From: Hymenobacter sp. 5317J-9
Lineage (GTDB): Bacteria; Bacteroidota; Bacteroidia; Cytophagales; Hymenobacteraceae
Assembly (NCBI RefSeq): GCF_022921075.1
Contig: NZ_CP095050.1
Coordinates: forward strand, 5,146,001-5,210,000
Direction: 5' to 3'
DNA: 64,000 nt
In this document: in pieces, positions 25,679 through 34,161 of the stretch
Layout of the letters: each line of letters begins with the position of its first letter
Position numbering within the stretch: the first letter of the stretch is position 1
Position numbers and translations under genes: made by a program
The notes under the pieces: model-generated
What the model was told of the DNA's origin: nothing
What the model saw: the letters and a program-made list of their open reading frames with translations, nothing else
The model's database searches: none

Positions 25679-28060
25679 TTACGACCCACACGCCTCGCAG
25701 GCGTCCGGGTTATCCAGGGAGCAGGCCATGTCGGACTGGTTTTGCTCCACCAGGGCCAGGGGCTCCAGGGTTTCGGCGGCTTGCTTTTCCACCGTGAACT
25801 TGATGGCGTCGGCGGCGGCTTTGGTGCGCAGGTAGTACATGCCCGTTTTCAGGCCGCGCTTCCAGGCGTGGAAGTGCATGCTGGTGAGCTTGCCGAAGTT
25901 CACGTTTTGCACGTGCAGGTTCAGGCTCTGGCTCTGGCAGATGTAGGCCCCGCGGTCGGCGGCCTGGTCGATGATGCGGCGCTGCGAAATCTCCCACACC
26001 GTCTTGTACAGGTCCTTGATGTGCTGCGGAATGCGGGCAATGCCCTGCACCGAGCCGTTGGCCGCGATGATTTCCTGCTTCATGGCGTCGTTCCACAGGC
26101 CCAGGGCCACGAGGTCCTTCAGCAAGTGCTTGTTCACCACCATAAACTCGCCGCTGAGCACGCGGCGCACGTAAATATTGCTCGTGTAGGGCTCAAACGA
26201 CTCGTTGTTGCCCAGAATCTGGGCGGTGCTGGCCGTGGGCATGGGCGCCACCAGCAGCGAGTTGCGGGCCCCGTGCTTCACCACCTCGGCGCGCAGGCTG
26301 TCCCAGTCCCAACGGCCCGAGTCGGGCGTCACACCCCAGAGGTCGAACTGGAACTTGCCCTCGCTCAGGGGCGAGCCGGGGAAGGTTTCGTAGTGCCCGT
26401 CCTTGATGGCGAGGTCCTTCGAAGCCGTCATGGCCGCGAAGTAGATGGTTTCGAAAATGTCCTTGTTCAGGCCCGAGGCTTCGTCGCTCTCGAAGGGCAT
26501 GCGCAGGGCAATGAACGTATCGGCCAGGCCCTGCACGCCCAGCCCGATGGGCCGGTGGCGGAAGTTCGAGCGCTGCGTTTCGGGCACCGGGTAGTAGTTC
26601 ACATCAATCACCTTGTTCAGGTTCAGGGTGGCCTGGTAGGTCACCTCGTACAGCTTCTGGTGGTCGAAGGTGGTGTTGCCCTGCGCATCGGTCACGAGGT
26701 AGCGGGGCAGCGCCAGCGAAGCCAGGTTGCACACGGCAATCTCGTCGGCGTCGGTGTACTCAATAATCTCGGTGCACAGGTTCGAGCTCTTAATCGTGCC
26801 CAGGTTTTGCTGGTTCGATTTGCCGTTGGCCGCGTCCTTGAACAGCATGTAGGGCGTGCCCGTCTCCGTCTGGCTTTCCAGAATGGCAAACCACAGCTCC
26901 TGCGCCTTGATGGTGCGGCGGCCGCGGCCCTCCTTCTCGTACTTGGCGTAGAGGCGCTCGAACTCCGGGCCCCAGGTGGTGTCCAGGCCGGGGCACTCGT
27001 GGGGGCACATCAGCGTCCAGTCGCCGTTCTGCTCCACGCGCTTCATGAACAAGTCGGGCGTCCAGAGGGCGTAAAACAGGTCGCGGGCGCGCATTTCCTC
27101 CTTGCCGTGGTTCTTCTTCAGGTCCAGGAATTCGAAAATATCGGCGTGCCAGGGCTCCAGGTAAATGGCGAACGCGCCCTTGCGCTTGCCGCCGCCCTGG
27201 TCCACGTAGCGGGCCGTGTCGTTGAACACCTTCAGCATGGGCACCAGCCCGTTCGAGTTGCCATTGGTGCCCTTGATGTAGGAGCCCGTGGCCCGCACAT
27301 TGCTCACCGAAAGCCCGATGCCGCCAGCCGACTGCGAAATCAGCGCGCAGTTCTTCAGCGTGTCATAAATGCCATCAATCGAGTCGTCCTTCATCGTCAG
27401 CAGGAAGCAGCTCGACATCTGCGGCTTCGGCGTGCCCGCGTTGAACAGCGTGGGCGTGGCGTGGGTAAACCACCGCTCGCTCAGCAGGTTGTAGGTCTTA
27501 ATAACCGAGTCAATGTCGTCCTTGTGAATGCCCACCGACACGCGCATCAGCATGTGCTGGGGCCGCTCCACCACCTTGCCCTCCAGGCGCAGCAGGTAGC
27601 TCCGCTCCAGCGTCTTGAAGCCGAAGAAGTCGTAGTTGTAGTCCCGGTCATAAATAATGGCCGAGTCTAGGGTGTGGGCATTCTTATGAATCACCTCCCA
27701 CACGTCGGTAGCCAGCAGCGAGGCGTTATCGCCGTTCTTGGGGTCTTCATAGGTATAAAGCCGCTTCATGGTGCTGCTGAAGGACTTAGAAGTTACCTTG
27801 TGCAGGTTGCTCACCGCAATGCGGGCCGCCAGAATGGCATAATCGGGGTGGCGGGTGGTGAGCGAGGCGGCCGTCTCGGCGGCCAGGTTGTCCAGCTCAA
27901 TGGTGCTCACGCCATCGTAGATGCCGTCAATCACCTTCTTGGCCACCTCGATGGGCGACACGTAGTCTTGGTTCAACCCGTAGCACAGCTTCTCAATGCG
28001 GGCCGTGACCTTGTCAAACTTCACGGACTCGCGGCGCCCGTCGCGTTTAATTACTAGCAT
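25679..28060 (-). CDS. nrdA: Class I ribonucleoside-diphosphate reductase, alpha subunit
   Basis: 793 aa. An N-terminal ATP-cone (MLVIKRDGRRESVKFDKVTA, residues 1-90) gives dATP feedback control. The barrel carries the active-site cysteines in KPQMSSCFLLT and SSNLCTEIIEY, plus NGLVPMLKVFNDTARYVDQG. The C terminus ends NPDACEACGS, the redox-active Cys pair that is re-reduced by thioredoxin-type donors. It works with NrdB at 29159-30118 to make dNTPs. An upstream TATATTTT motif lies at 28235-28242, next to a DnaA-box-like TTTTCCACA. nrdB is not directly adjacent; a yceI-like gene lies between. Confidence 0.97.
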   Translation of the reverse strand: MLVIKRDGRRESVKFDKVTARIEKLCYGLNQDYVSPIEVAKKVIDGIYDGVSTIELDNLAAETAASLTTRHPDYAILAARIAVSNLHKVTSKSFSSTMKRLYTYEDPKNGDNASLLATDVWEVIHKNAHTLDSAIIYDRDYNYDFFGFKTLERSYLLRLEGKVVERPQHMLMRVSVGIHKDDIDSVIKTYNLLSERWFTHATPTLFNAGTPKPQMSSCFLLTMKDDSIDGIYDTLKNCALISQSAGGIGLSVSNVRATGSYIKGTNGNSNGLVPMLKVFNDTARYVDQGGGKRKGAFAIYLEPWHADIFEFLDLKKNHGKEEMRARDLFYALWTPDLFMKRVEQNGDWTLMCPHECPGLDTTWGPEFERLYAKYEKEGRGRRTIKAQELWFAILESQTETGTPYMLFKDAANGKSNQQNLGTIKSSNLCTEIIEYTDADEIAVCNLASLALPRYLVTDAQGNTTFDHQKLYEVTYQATLNLNKVIDVNYYPVPETQRSNFRHRPIGLGVQGLADTFIALRMPFESDEASGLNKDIFETIYFAAMTASKDLAIKDGHYETFPGSPLSEGKFQFDLWGVTPDSGRWDWDSLRAEVVKHGARNSLLVAPMPTASTAQILGNNESFEPYTSNIYVRRVLSGEFMVVNKHLLKDLVALGLWNDAMKQEIIAANGSVQGIARIPQHIKDLYKTVWEISQRRIIDQAADRGAYICQSQSLNLHVQNVNFGKLTSMHFHAWKRGLKTGMYYLRTKAAADAIKFTVEKQAAETLEPLALVEQNQSDMACSLDNPDACEACGS

Positions 28061-28234
28061 ACCAGTGGTGTTTGGTTGGGGAATTTTTCTTATAAAAAGC
28101 GGCCGGTCCTAGGAGGGCGCAGCCGCAACTTGTTCAGTCCGTTGTGAAAGCGTTGCATCAACGCCGCGGTCCATTGCCGGCCGCGTTGCATTGAATCCCG
28201 GAAATTACCTCCTGTGTTTGCCGGGGGCAAACAA

Positions 28235-28255
28235 AAAATATAGAAGTTTTCCACA
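28235..28255 (-). promoter_or_regulatory. Putative nrdA promoter with DnaA-box-like site
   Basis: The minus strand has TATATTTT at 28242-28235 (one mismatch to TAnnTTTG) and, just upstream of it, TGTGGAAAA at 28255-28247 (two mismatches to the DnaA box TGTGGATAA). It is 180 bases before nrdA, so the leader would be long. Confidence 0.35.
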
Positions 28256-28269
28256 TACCGCCAACGCAA

Positions 28270-28304
28270 GCCGCCCGGCCGCTTTTTAGGGCGTGCCGGG
28301 CGGC
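28270..28304. terminator. GC-rich hairpin between yceI-like gene and nrdA
   Basis: Perfect 10-base stem GCCGCCCGGC / GCCGGGCGGC, 36 bases after the yceI-like stop on the minus strand. There is no T run after it, so terminator function is uncertain. Confidence 0.4.
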
Positions 28305-28340
28305 AAAAGCTTCAATAGCAACCTCTCTATCTAGCCGAGC

Positions 28341-28958
28341 CTAGCGGCTGGCCGTCACGGCCGGGGCGGGCTGACAAGTCATTATCACGCTCACGTCGAT
28401 GCTCTTGGCGATGTTGTTGCGCACCAGCGCCGGGATTTTAATCTTGTAATCGGCCGGCGCCACCGCAAATTTCGAGGTCACCACCAAGTCATTGTCGCGC
28501 AGGTGCAGCGTGCCGGGCACCCGCACCTTGCGCTTCACGCCATGAATGGTGAGCACGCCCTGCACGTACACCGGCTGCGGCCCGCTGCGCAGCGTGGCCT
28601 CGTCGGGCATGGTCACCAGCGTGCCGGTGAAGCGCGCCCGCGGGTACTTCTCGCTCTCGGCGTAGTTCTCGTTGAAGTGCTCCTGCATCAGCGTGTTCTT
28701 GAACTGGAAGTCGCGCATCAGCATGGAAAAAGCCAGTTGCCCGGTAGCCAGTTCAAACACCGCCGCCACCTTGGGGTTCAGCGCCTCAATGTCTTCGAGC
28801 GGCGCCGTGGAAAAGAAGGTGATGAGGCCCGCCGACGTAGAGTAGCGCGGCAGCTTGGTAGCAGCAGCGGCCGCCGCGGCCGGAGCAGGTGCCGTTTGGG
28901 CCCGGGCCAGAGGCGCAGCAACGAGTAGAGCAAAGAGAGCGAGTAAACGGTATGTCAT
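28341..28958 (-). CDS. YceI family exported protein
   Basis: 205 aa. A signal peptide (LLALFALLVAAPLARAQ) and an Ala-rich linker precede a YceI-like lipocalin-type barrel (LITFFSTAPLEDIEALNPKV, FELATGQLAFSMLMRDFQFK, KYPRARFTGTL, VQGVLTIHGVKRKVRVPGTL). These domains bind isoprenoid or lipid ligands in the periplasm. ATG 28958 starts the signal. A TATATTTG motif at 28983-28990 indicates its own promoter between nrdB and nrdA. Confidence 0.9.
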   Translation of the reverse strand: MTYRLLALFALLVAAPLARAQTAPAPAAAAAAATKLPRYSTSAGLITFFSTAPLEDIEALNPKVAAVFELATGQLAFSMLMRDFQFKNTLMQEHFNENYAESEKYPRARFTGTLVTMPDEATLRSGPQPVYVQGVLTIHGVKRKVRVPGTLHLRDNDLVVTSKFAVAPADYKIKIPALVRNNIAKSIDVSVIMTCQPAPAVTASR

Positions 28959-28982
28959 AAAGAACTGATTATCGGAAGACAG

Positions 28983-28990
28983 CAAATATA
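28983..28990 (-). promoter_or_regulatory. -7 motif for the yceI-like gene
   Basis: TATATTTG on the minus strand, an exact TAnnTTTG match 25 bases upstream of ATG 28958. Confidence 0.5.
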
Positions 28991-29092
28991 AAAGGAAGCG
29001 GGCCAGCGGCCCGCTGTATCACAACTCGAAACAATTGATTTCGTGGTTGCCTCGCGTTTTTCCTTTTTTCGTTCCGGCGCCGTCGGCCATAA

Positions 29093-29139
29093 ACAAAGGC
29101 CTGTCCTGCTGAACACCACTCAGCAGGACAGGCCTTTGT
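29093..29139 (-). terminator. Terminator of nrdB
   Basis: A 20-base perfect stem (ACAAAGGCCTGTCCTGCTGA and its complement), 20 bases after the nrdB stop on the minus strand. Confidence 0.85.
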
Positions 29140-29158
29140 CAAAAATCAATTACGCTTT

Positions 29159-30118
29159 CTAGAAGTCTTCGTCGAGCGAGAACACGTTGTCGTTGCGCTC
29201 GCTCATCACGCCGGCTTTCTGGTACTCGGCCACGCGCTTCTCGAAGAAGTTGGTTTTGCCCTGCACCGAAATCATCTCCATGAAATCGAAGGGGTTGGTG
29301 GCGTTGTAAATCTTGCCGCAGCCCAGGGCCACCAGCAGGCGGTCGGCCACAAATTCGATGTACTGCGACATGGCCTTGGCGTTCATGCCGATGAGGCTCA
29401 CCGGCAGCGCGTCGGTCACGAACTCCTGCTCAATGGTCACCGCGTCGCGGATGATGCTTTGCACCCGGGCCGGGTCGAGCTTGTGTTGCAAGTAGCTATA
29501 CAGCAGGCAGGCGAAGTCGCAGTGCAGGCCTTCGTCGCGCGAAATCAATTCGTTGGAGAACGTGAGGCCGGGCATCAGGCCGCGCTTCTTCAGCCAGAAA
29601 ATGGAGCAGAACGAGCCCGAGAAGAAGATGCCCTCCACGGCCGCGAAGGCGATGAGGCGCTCGGCAAAGTTCTCCGAGTTAATCCACTTCAGGGCCCACT
29701 CGCCCTTCTTTTGCACGGCGGGCACCGTTTCGAGGGCGTTGAAGAGGTAATCTTTCTCCTTGGGGTCTTTGATGTAGGTGTCAATCAGCAGCGAATAGGT
29801 CTCGCTGTGAATGTTTTCCATCATAATCTGGAAGCCGTAGAAGCAGCGCGCCTCGGGCATCTGTACTTCCTGCATGAAGTTCACGGCCAGGTTTTCGTTC
29901 ACGATGCCATCAGAAGCGGCGAAGAAAGCCAGCACGTGCTTGATGAAATGCTTCTCGTTGTCGTTGAGGCTATTCCAATCCTTCTGGTCCTGCGAGAGGT
30001 CGATTTCCTCGGCCGTCCAGAACGAGGCCTGCGACTTCTTGTAGTACTGCCACACCTCATCGTTCTGGATGGGGAAGAGCACAAAGCGGTTGGGGTTTTC
30101 GGCGAGGAGCGGCTCCAT
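29159..30118 (-). CDS. nrdB: Class I ribonucleoside-diphosphate reductase, beta subunit
   Basis: 319 aa ferritin-like protein that holds the di-iron cofactor and tyrosyl radical. The ligand and radical region is CFYGFQIMMENIHSETYSLL, with the radical Tyr in HSETY, and the second half has SRDEGLHCDFACLLYSYL. The C-terminal tail ends NVFSLDEDF, the peptide that docks on NrdA. The promoter motif TATATTTG lies at 30231-30238. It pairs with nrdA 1.1 kb downstream on the same strand. Confidence 0.97.
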   Translation of the reverse strand: MEPLLAENPNRFVLFPIQNDEVWQYYKKSQASFWTAEEIDLSQDQKDWNSLNDNEKHFIKHVLAFFAASDGIVNENLAVNFMQEVQMPEARCFYGFQIMMENIHSETYSLLIDTYIKDPKEKDYLFNALETVPAVQKKGEWALKWINSENFAERLIAFAAVEGIFFSGSFCSIFWLKKRGLMPGLTFSNELISRDEGLHCDFACLLYSYLQHKLDPARVQSIIRDAVTIEQEFVTDALPVSLIGMNAKAMSQYIEFVADRLLVALGCGKIYNATNPFDFMEMISVQGKTNFFEKRVAEYQKAGVMSERNDNVFSLDEDF

Positions 30119-30639
30119 AATATCTCGGGGTTCTTGATGGCGGATTTCGTCGAGGAAAGTGGCAACTCAACCGTCGTTATCCGGCAGATGTTTGGCGTAG
30201 CGCCGGCAAACGCGGTCGACCTTCCAGCTTCAAATATAGACCCGGCCGGGGGGCCATCGGCCGGGGTTCCGGGCTTTTTTATTCGTTATTTTTTGGTTAA
30301 TACCCGGCTATTCGGCCGGCTCCGGCTCCGAGGTTTTCCACAGGCGGCCCGAACGCTCAGCCGCCAAACATCCCTCAAAATCAGCCGCTTTTGCCGGAGT
30401 TGTCCACATTTATCGTGTGGATAAGCCTACTTGTCCCCAAAATACTGTACTGTACGTACGTACTCGCGTGCTTTTTTCATCAAGCCGCCGACTCGCCGGA
30501 AGCGGGCGCAGGCGGGCGCCAGCGCCGTTTTGCGGGCCGGGCAAGCGGGCAGCCAATGACGATTAAGAACTTAGGCTTGGAAATCCCAAACCAAAGCCGT
30601 ACTTTTGCCTTCCCATTTCAGAAAAACCCGCGAAAGCTG
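30119..30639. promoter_or_regulatory. Intergenic control region of nrdB and rplU with DnaA-box-like motifs
   Basis: 521 bases with no gene. Minus-strand nrdB motif TATATTTG at 30231-30238; plus-strand rplU motif TACTTTTG at 30600-30607, with CTTGG 19 bases before it as a weak -33. DnaA-box-like sequences: TTTTCCACA 30334-30342, TTGTCCACA 30400-30408, and TGTGGATAA 30416-30424 (exact consensus), the last two forming an inverted pair 7 bases apart. The frame open from 30391 is not a credible extension of rplU. Confidence 0.55.
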
Positions 30640-30945
30640 ATGTACGCAATTGTTAACATAGCTGGCCAGCAGACCAAGGTTGAGGCCAACAAATTCGTTT
30701 ACGCTCACAAACTGGCCGGCAATGTTGGCGACACCGTGACGCTGGGCAACGCCCTGCTGACCGACGACAACGGCACCATCACCGTAGGCGCTCCCGAACT
30801 GAACGTAGCCGTAACCGGCACCATCCTCGCTCACGTGAAGGGTGACAAAGTTCTCGTCTTCAAGAAGAAGCGCCGCAAGGGCTACCAGAAGATGAACGGC
30901 CACCGCCAGCAGTTCACCAAAGTAATGATTAACAGCATCGGCTAG
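30640..30945 (+). CDS. rplU: 50S ribosomal protein L21
   Basis: 101 aa. Starts MYAIVNIAGQQTKVEANKFV and contains VKGDKVLVFKKKRRKGYQKM, the L21 signature, followed by the RNA-binding end NGHRQQFTKVMINSIG. It binds 23S rRNA near L20. ATG 30640 is the family start. The usual partner rpmA follows 82 bases downstream; the gap holds an AACCAGCCGCTCCCGG fragment like the island hairpin. Confidence 0.98.
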   Translation: MYAIVNIAGQQTKVEANKFVYAHKLAGNVGDTVTLGNALLTDDNGTITVGAPELNVAVTGTILAHVKGDKVLVFKKKRRKGYQKMNGHRQQFTKVMINSIG

Positions 30946-31027
30946 TTCTATGCTGCCTGCTCGCTATCTAATTCTCTATTAAACCAGCCGCTCCCGGCCA
31001 TTTGCCGGCAGCATTAGCTTCAATACC

Positions 31028-31303
31028 ATGGCTCACAAGAAAGGTGTCGGCTCGTCCAACAACGGCCGCGAATCGCATTCCAAACGTCTCGGCATCAAGA
31101 TTTTCGGGGGTCAGGCCCTCGTAGCCGGCAACATCATCGTGCGTCAGCGCGGCACCAAGCACCACGCCGGCGAGAACGTAGGCATGGGCAAGGACCACAC
31201 GCTGTTCGCCCTCGTTGACGGCGAAGTATCGTTCAAGAAAGGCCGCAAGGACCGTTCGTTCGTAACGGTTATCCCCCGCGAAGTCGTTTCGATGCCGGCT
31301 TAA
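31028..31303 (+). CDS. rpmA: 50S ribosomal protein L27
   Basis: 91 aa. MAHKKGVGSSNNGRESHSKR and GGQALVAGNIIVRQRGTKHH are invariant L27 segments. There is no cleavable N-terminal extension, unlike Firmicutes L27. It contacts the peptidyl-transferase centre. It is cotranscribed with rplU and followed by a strong terminator at 31323-31355. Confidence 0.98.
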   Translation: MAHKKGVGSSNNGRESHSKRLGIKIFGGQALVAGNIIVRQRGTKHHAGENVGMGKDHTLFALVDGEVSFKKGRKDRSFVTVIPREVVSMPA

Positions 31304-31322
31304 TTGCCAGCACGTTAGCACT

Positions 31323-31355
31323 AAAAAGGGCTGCTCCTCACGGCGCAGCCCTTTT
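31323..31355 (+). terminator. Terminator of rplU-rpmA
   Basis: AAAAAGGGCTGC / GCAGCCCTTTT stem with loop TCCTCACGGC and a T run, 20 bases after the rpmA stop. Confidence 0.88.
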
Positions 31356-31379
31356 CGCATTGTGCGAGAGACAGAAGGG

Positions 31380-32039
31380 TTAGCGTCCGAAAAAGATGCC
31401 GAGGTTAAACTGCGTCGCAATGGTGCCCACGGAAGTTCTGTAGCCGGTAACAGCACTGCTGTTGGGCCCAAAGCCTACGCCGGCGTTGAAGTCAAACAGG
31501 AAATTTCGCCCGAGTCGCCGTTGCATGCCCCAAAGCGCGTTAAGGCTGGGCCCGGTGCGTAGCGTGCCGTTGTAACGCTCCAGTTCGGTGTGCACTTCGA
31601 GCCCCACGTAGTTCCCAACGAACAGCCCATGGGCGCGGTTGGCCCGGGCGCGGCCCTCCTGGTTGTAATAATACCGGCCGCCTACCCCAATGGCTCCCGA
31701 AGAAACCAGCGGCAAGACGCGGCCGTCGAACGACTGCCGGCGCAATACGTCGACGTCGGTATCAAGCTGGCTGTAGAGGGTGAACTTGGGGCTGACGGCA
31801 TACTCCGCCGCCAGGGAAATCGGAACCCGTCCAGACCAGCCTTCGTAGCCGCCCCAGCGAAGAGAACGGCCGGCGTTCAGGCCTACTTTCAACAGGAGTT
31901 TATCGGGGGCGTCTTTGGCAATGGCCGGCGTCGTTACGGCGGCGGGCAGGGTGGGTGTGACCGGGGCATTCTGCCCGAAGCTGAGGGTTGTGCCGGCGAG
32001 GATTACCAGGCCGGGGAGTACGGTACGGGAGAGGTGCAT
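31380..32039 (-). CDS. Putative outer-membrane beta-barrel protein
   Basis: 219 aa. A signal peptide (LPGLVILAGTTLSFGQ) is followed by a run of amphipathic strands (RVPISLAAEYAVSPKFTLYS, IGVGGRYYYNQEGRARANRA, HGLFVGNYVGLEVHTELERY), and it ends in FNLGIFFGR, an aromatic/Arg barrel ending. The spacing fits an 8-10-stranded barrel like DUF3575 or OmpA-type. No enzyme motif. Function unknown. Confidence 0.75.
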   Translation of the reverse strand: MHLSRTVLPGLVILAGTTLSFGQNAPVTPTLPAAVTTPAIAKDAPDKLLLKVGLNAGRSLRWGGYEGWSGRVPISLAAEYAVSPKFTLYSQLDTDVDVLRRQSFDGRVLPLVSSGAIGVGGRYYYNQEGRARANRAHGLFVGNYVGLEVHTELERYNGTLRTGPSLNALWGMQRRLGRNFLFDFNAGVGFGPNSSAVTGYRTSVGTIATQFNLGIFFGR

Positions 32040-32125
32040 GCGCGCTGGCGGGAAAGAAGTGGAAGTACAGGGGCTAGATGCCGCTACTGCCGCTTCGGTT
32101 GCACCTGCCCTCGCCGGGCTCGCAT

Positions 32126-32902
32126 TTATTGTTCCGGCATCAGCCGATAGAGCACGGGCTTGCTCGGGCTGGCATCGAGCTCCAGGCTGGTAATTTGTAG
32201 ATTGAGCAGGTACAGGCCATCAGGCACCTCTTCGGGCACAAAAATCAGCTCGGTGATGGTGGCCGCGTAACGGGGTCGGGCCGGGTATTGCCAGAAGGCG
32301 TGGTGCGCCAGCAGCTGGCCATCGTCTTCTTCGCGGTCGACGCTGGGCAGGTCGAGCAGGAAGTGCTGGACGCCAAGCTCGACCAGCCACTCAGCCAGCG
32401 CGGGCTCGATGTAGGTAGGGTTGGTGCCGGAGTATTGGCGGTGGCGCTTGGCGGGGTCGTTGGGCAGGGTGCGCAGGACGAAGGCCTCGGGCATGGACCG
32501 GTCCGATTGTGCGGCGAGGGCGGCCTGCACATCGGCCAGCATCACCACGAGGTCACCGTTGGACTGGGGGCGCGGGGCCACGCTCACCAGCCGGGCCACC
32601 CACAGGAAGCGGCGCAGGCATTGGTTGAGCGTCACGGCCGGGTCGGGCGAGATGTGGCCGTAACATTCGGTGTGGGTGCCGTTGCCGTGGGGCGTGACGT
32701 GCACGCGCTGGTAGTTGGTGCTGCCACCCAGGGCCACGCTGCCCACAAAGCTGCCCACCCGAATGGTATCGAACTGCACGGGTTCGGCCCAGAAGCAGTT
32801 CACCTGGTTTTCGCCCGGGGCCAGCGGCAGGGAAATATCAATGGGTGCGGCGGGGTCAAAGGCGTAGGTGCGGCCTGCGTAGGGGTAGGTGGGCGTGTTC
32901 AA
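32126..32902 (-). CDS. Cyclase family protein (kynurenine formamidase-like)
   Basis: 258 aa with a TTG start at 32902 (LNTPTYPYAGRTYAFDPAAP). No ATG or GTG lies near the domain; upstream codons come from the GTGAGCA repeat at 32909 and a palindrome. The metal motif HGNGTHTECYGH is the cyclase (PF04199) signature, preceded by PIDISLPLAPGENQVNCFWA and followed by HFLLDLPSVDREEDDG. Family members hydrolyse N-formyl or cyclic amides with a divalent metal. The tight repeat next to the start may affect expression. Confidence 0.82.
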   Translation of the reverse strand: MNTPTYPYAGRTYAFDPAAPIDISLPLAPGENQVNCFWAEPVQFDTIRVGSFVGSVALGGSTNYQRVHVTPHGNGTHTECYGHISPDPAVTLNQCLRRFLWVARLVSVAPRPQSNGDLVVMLADVQAALAAQSDRSMPEAFVLRTLPNDPAKRHRQYSGTNPTYIEPALAEWLVELGVQHFLLDLPSVDREEDDGQLLAHHAFWQYPARPRYAATITELIFVPEEVPDGLYLLNLQITSLELDASPSKPVLYRLMPEQ

Positions 32903-32908
32903 TTGGCA

Positions 32909-32945
32909 GTGAGCAGTGAGCAGTGAGCAGTGAGCAGTGAGCAAA
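32909..32945. repeat. GTGAGCA tandem repeat
   Basis: Five direct copies of AGTGAGC before the cyclase start, related to the arrays at 4641-4874 and 56737-56809. Confidence 0.85.
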
Positions 32946-32946
32946 A

Positions 32947-33050
32947 GAACGTCATGCAGAGCGTAGCGAAGCATCTCGCGTGCTATAAATAATTCAATCG
33001 TGGATTGCGTTGCGCGGGCAAGATGCTTCGCTTCGCTCTGCATGGCGTTC
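32947..33050. repeat. Long palindromic intergenic repeat, family 1 (imperfect)
   Basis: Arms beginning GAACGTCATGCAGAGCGTAG and ending with the near reverse complement (CGCTCTGCATGGCGTTC). It lies between the cyclase and alpha/beta hydrolase genes, next to the GTGAGCA array. Confidence 0.85.
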
Positions 33051-33071
33051 AGAGTCTATATGACGTTCGGC

Positions 33072-33719
33072 TTACGTTGCCAGCTCATTCAAAATGCGGC
33101 TGATTTCGCGGGCTTGGCTAATGATGATGAGGTGGCCGCCCGGCAAGGCGTACTGGCTGTGCGCAGCGCCGGCGGGCAGGAGTCGGTCGGCGGTGCCGTG
33201 GATGCGGATGACGGCCTGCCCCGGCCGGCCCGGCCACTGCAGGAGCTGCGCAATAGCCCAACGGGTGAATGCCACGTCGGTATCGAGCAAAATCTGCCGC
33301 AGCAGCCGGTACTCGCCGCCGTTGCGCGCGCCAAACAGCCACTGCGCCGCACGGGGCATAAGCGGCAACAGTTGCGGCGGCACGAGACGATGCAGCCCGG
33401 TGGCGCGGGCCAGACGGCCCATCCACGGCAGCTCCCGGGGGCCGGTGAAGCTGGAAATGAGCACCACCCGCGCTAACGGCCGCAACGCCCCCACCTCCTG
33501 CGCCAACACGCCCCCAAACGAGACGCCGACCAGCCAGCAGGGACGCGCCTCGGGCACGGCCGCCGCCAGCCGGGCCGCGTAGTGCGGCAGCGGCTCCTGC
33601 GGGGTTTGCGGGGGCAGCCATTGCAGCACGTGCACTTCGCCGTGCAGGCGCAGAAACTGGAACACCCGCTCGTCGGCGCCCAGGCCGGGAATGAGGTAGA
33701 ACACGGGCGGCATGGCCAC
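33072..33719 (-). CDS. Alpha/beta hydrolase
   Basis: 215 aa. PPVFYLIPGLGADERVFQFL provides the oxyanion region, GVSFGG the nucleophile elbow (Ser67), IHGTADRLLP the Asp and GGHLIIIS the His. The lid is small. The substrate (ester or lactone type) cannot be told. ATG 33719 is used; ATG 33713 is possible. It follows the 33727 gene by 7 bases, so it is probably in the hemW transcript. Confidence 0.9.
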   Translation of the reverse strand: MAMPPVFYLIPGLGADERVFQFLRLHGEVHVLQWLPPQTPQEPLPHYAARLAAAVPEARPCWLVGVSFGGVLAQEVGALRPLARVVLISSFTGPRELPWMGRLARATGLHRLVPPQLLPLMPRAAQWLFGARNGGEYRLLRQILLDTDVAFTRWAIAQLLQWPGRPGQAVIRIHGTADRLLPAGAAHSQYALPGGHLIIISQAREISRILNELAT

Positions 33720-33726
33720 GGCCCGG

Positions 33727-34161
33727 CTAGGTATCGAGGCGTACGTACACGCCTTCGAGATAGAAGATGTTGTGCGGCTGGGGGTCGTCGGGCTCTTCGC
33801 CGTCTCCGGTTTCGTCGTCTTCCACGGCGGGGTAGGTCACGGAGAGCTTGAGGGCCACGCTGGGCAGCGGCACGGGCGGCTTCTCGTCGGAGTTGTATTC
33901 GAGCAGTGCGGGCCACTCCTGCGCGGCGAGGGCATCGGCTACTTCTTCCTGCAGGGCGTCGGCGCGGGTGTGGGCCAGGCTCAGGAGCGTGTCGAGGGCT
34001 TTGAAAGGCAGCGCGAGGTGGAAGAAGTGCGTGTCGTTGTCGAACAGCGTGGTGGCCCACACGGTCACGTCGTCGGTGTTGTCGAAGACGATGGCCACGA
34101 CGTGAATCTGCTCCACGAAGAAGTCGGCGTCGTCGGCAATGCTGTCGCTCAAGAGTCTCAT
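33727..34161 (-). CDS. Conserved hypothetical protein in hemW operon
   Basis: 144 aa, acidic, no signal peptide. Residues 1-60 look strand-rich (QIHVVAIVFDNTDDVTVWAT); an acidic patch (AVEDDETGDGEEPDDPQPHN) lies near the C terminus. No known family recognised. Its ATGA overlaps the hemW stop, and the alpha/beta hydrolase follows after 7 bases, so the three genes probably form one transcript. Confidence 0.7.
   Translation of the reverse strand: MRLLSDSIADDADFFVEQIHVVAIVFDNTDDVTVWATTLFDNDTHFFHLALPFKALDTLLSLAHTRADALQEEVADALAAQEWPALLEYNSDEKPPVPLPSVALKLSVTYPAVEDDETGDGEEPDDPQPHNIFYLEGVYVRLDT

Noticed and set aside
25742..27670. Plus-strand 642-codon open frame
   Set aside because: Antisense shadow of nrdA; valine/leucine/histidine-rich and without a domain.
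28061..28340. NrdR box or B12 riboswitch before nrdA
   Set aside because: No paired NrdR boxes and no riboswitch-like fold could be recognised; only a weak promoter and one DnaA-like box.
30334..30424. oriC at the DnaA-box cluster
   Set aside because: Only three sites, no AT-rich unwinding region and no dnaA or dnaN nearby; promoter control is a simpler reading.
30391..30639. N-terminal extension of L21
   Set aside because: L21 begins at MYAIV at 30640; the upstream codons span the promoter and DnaA-like sites.
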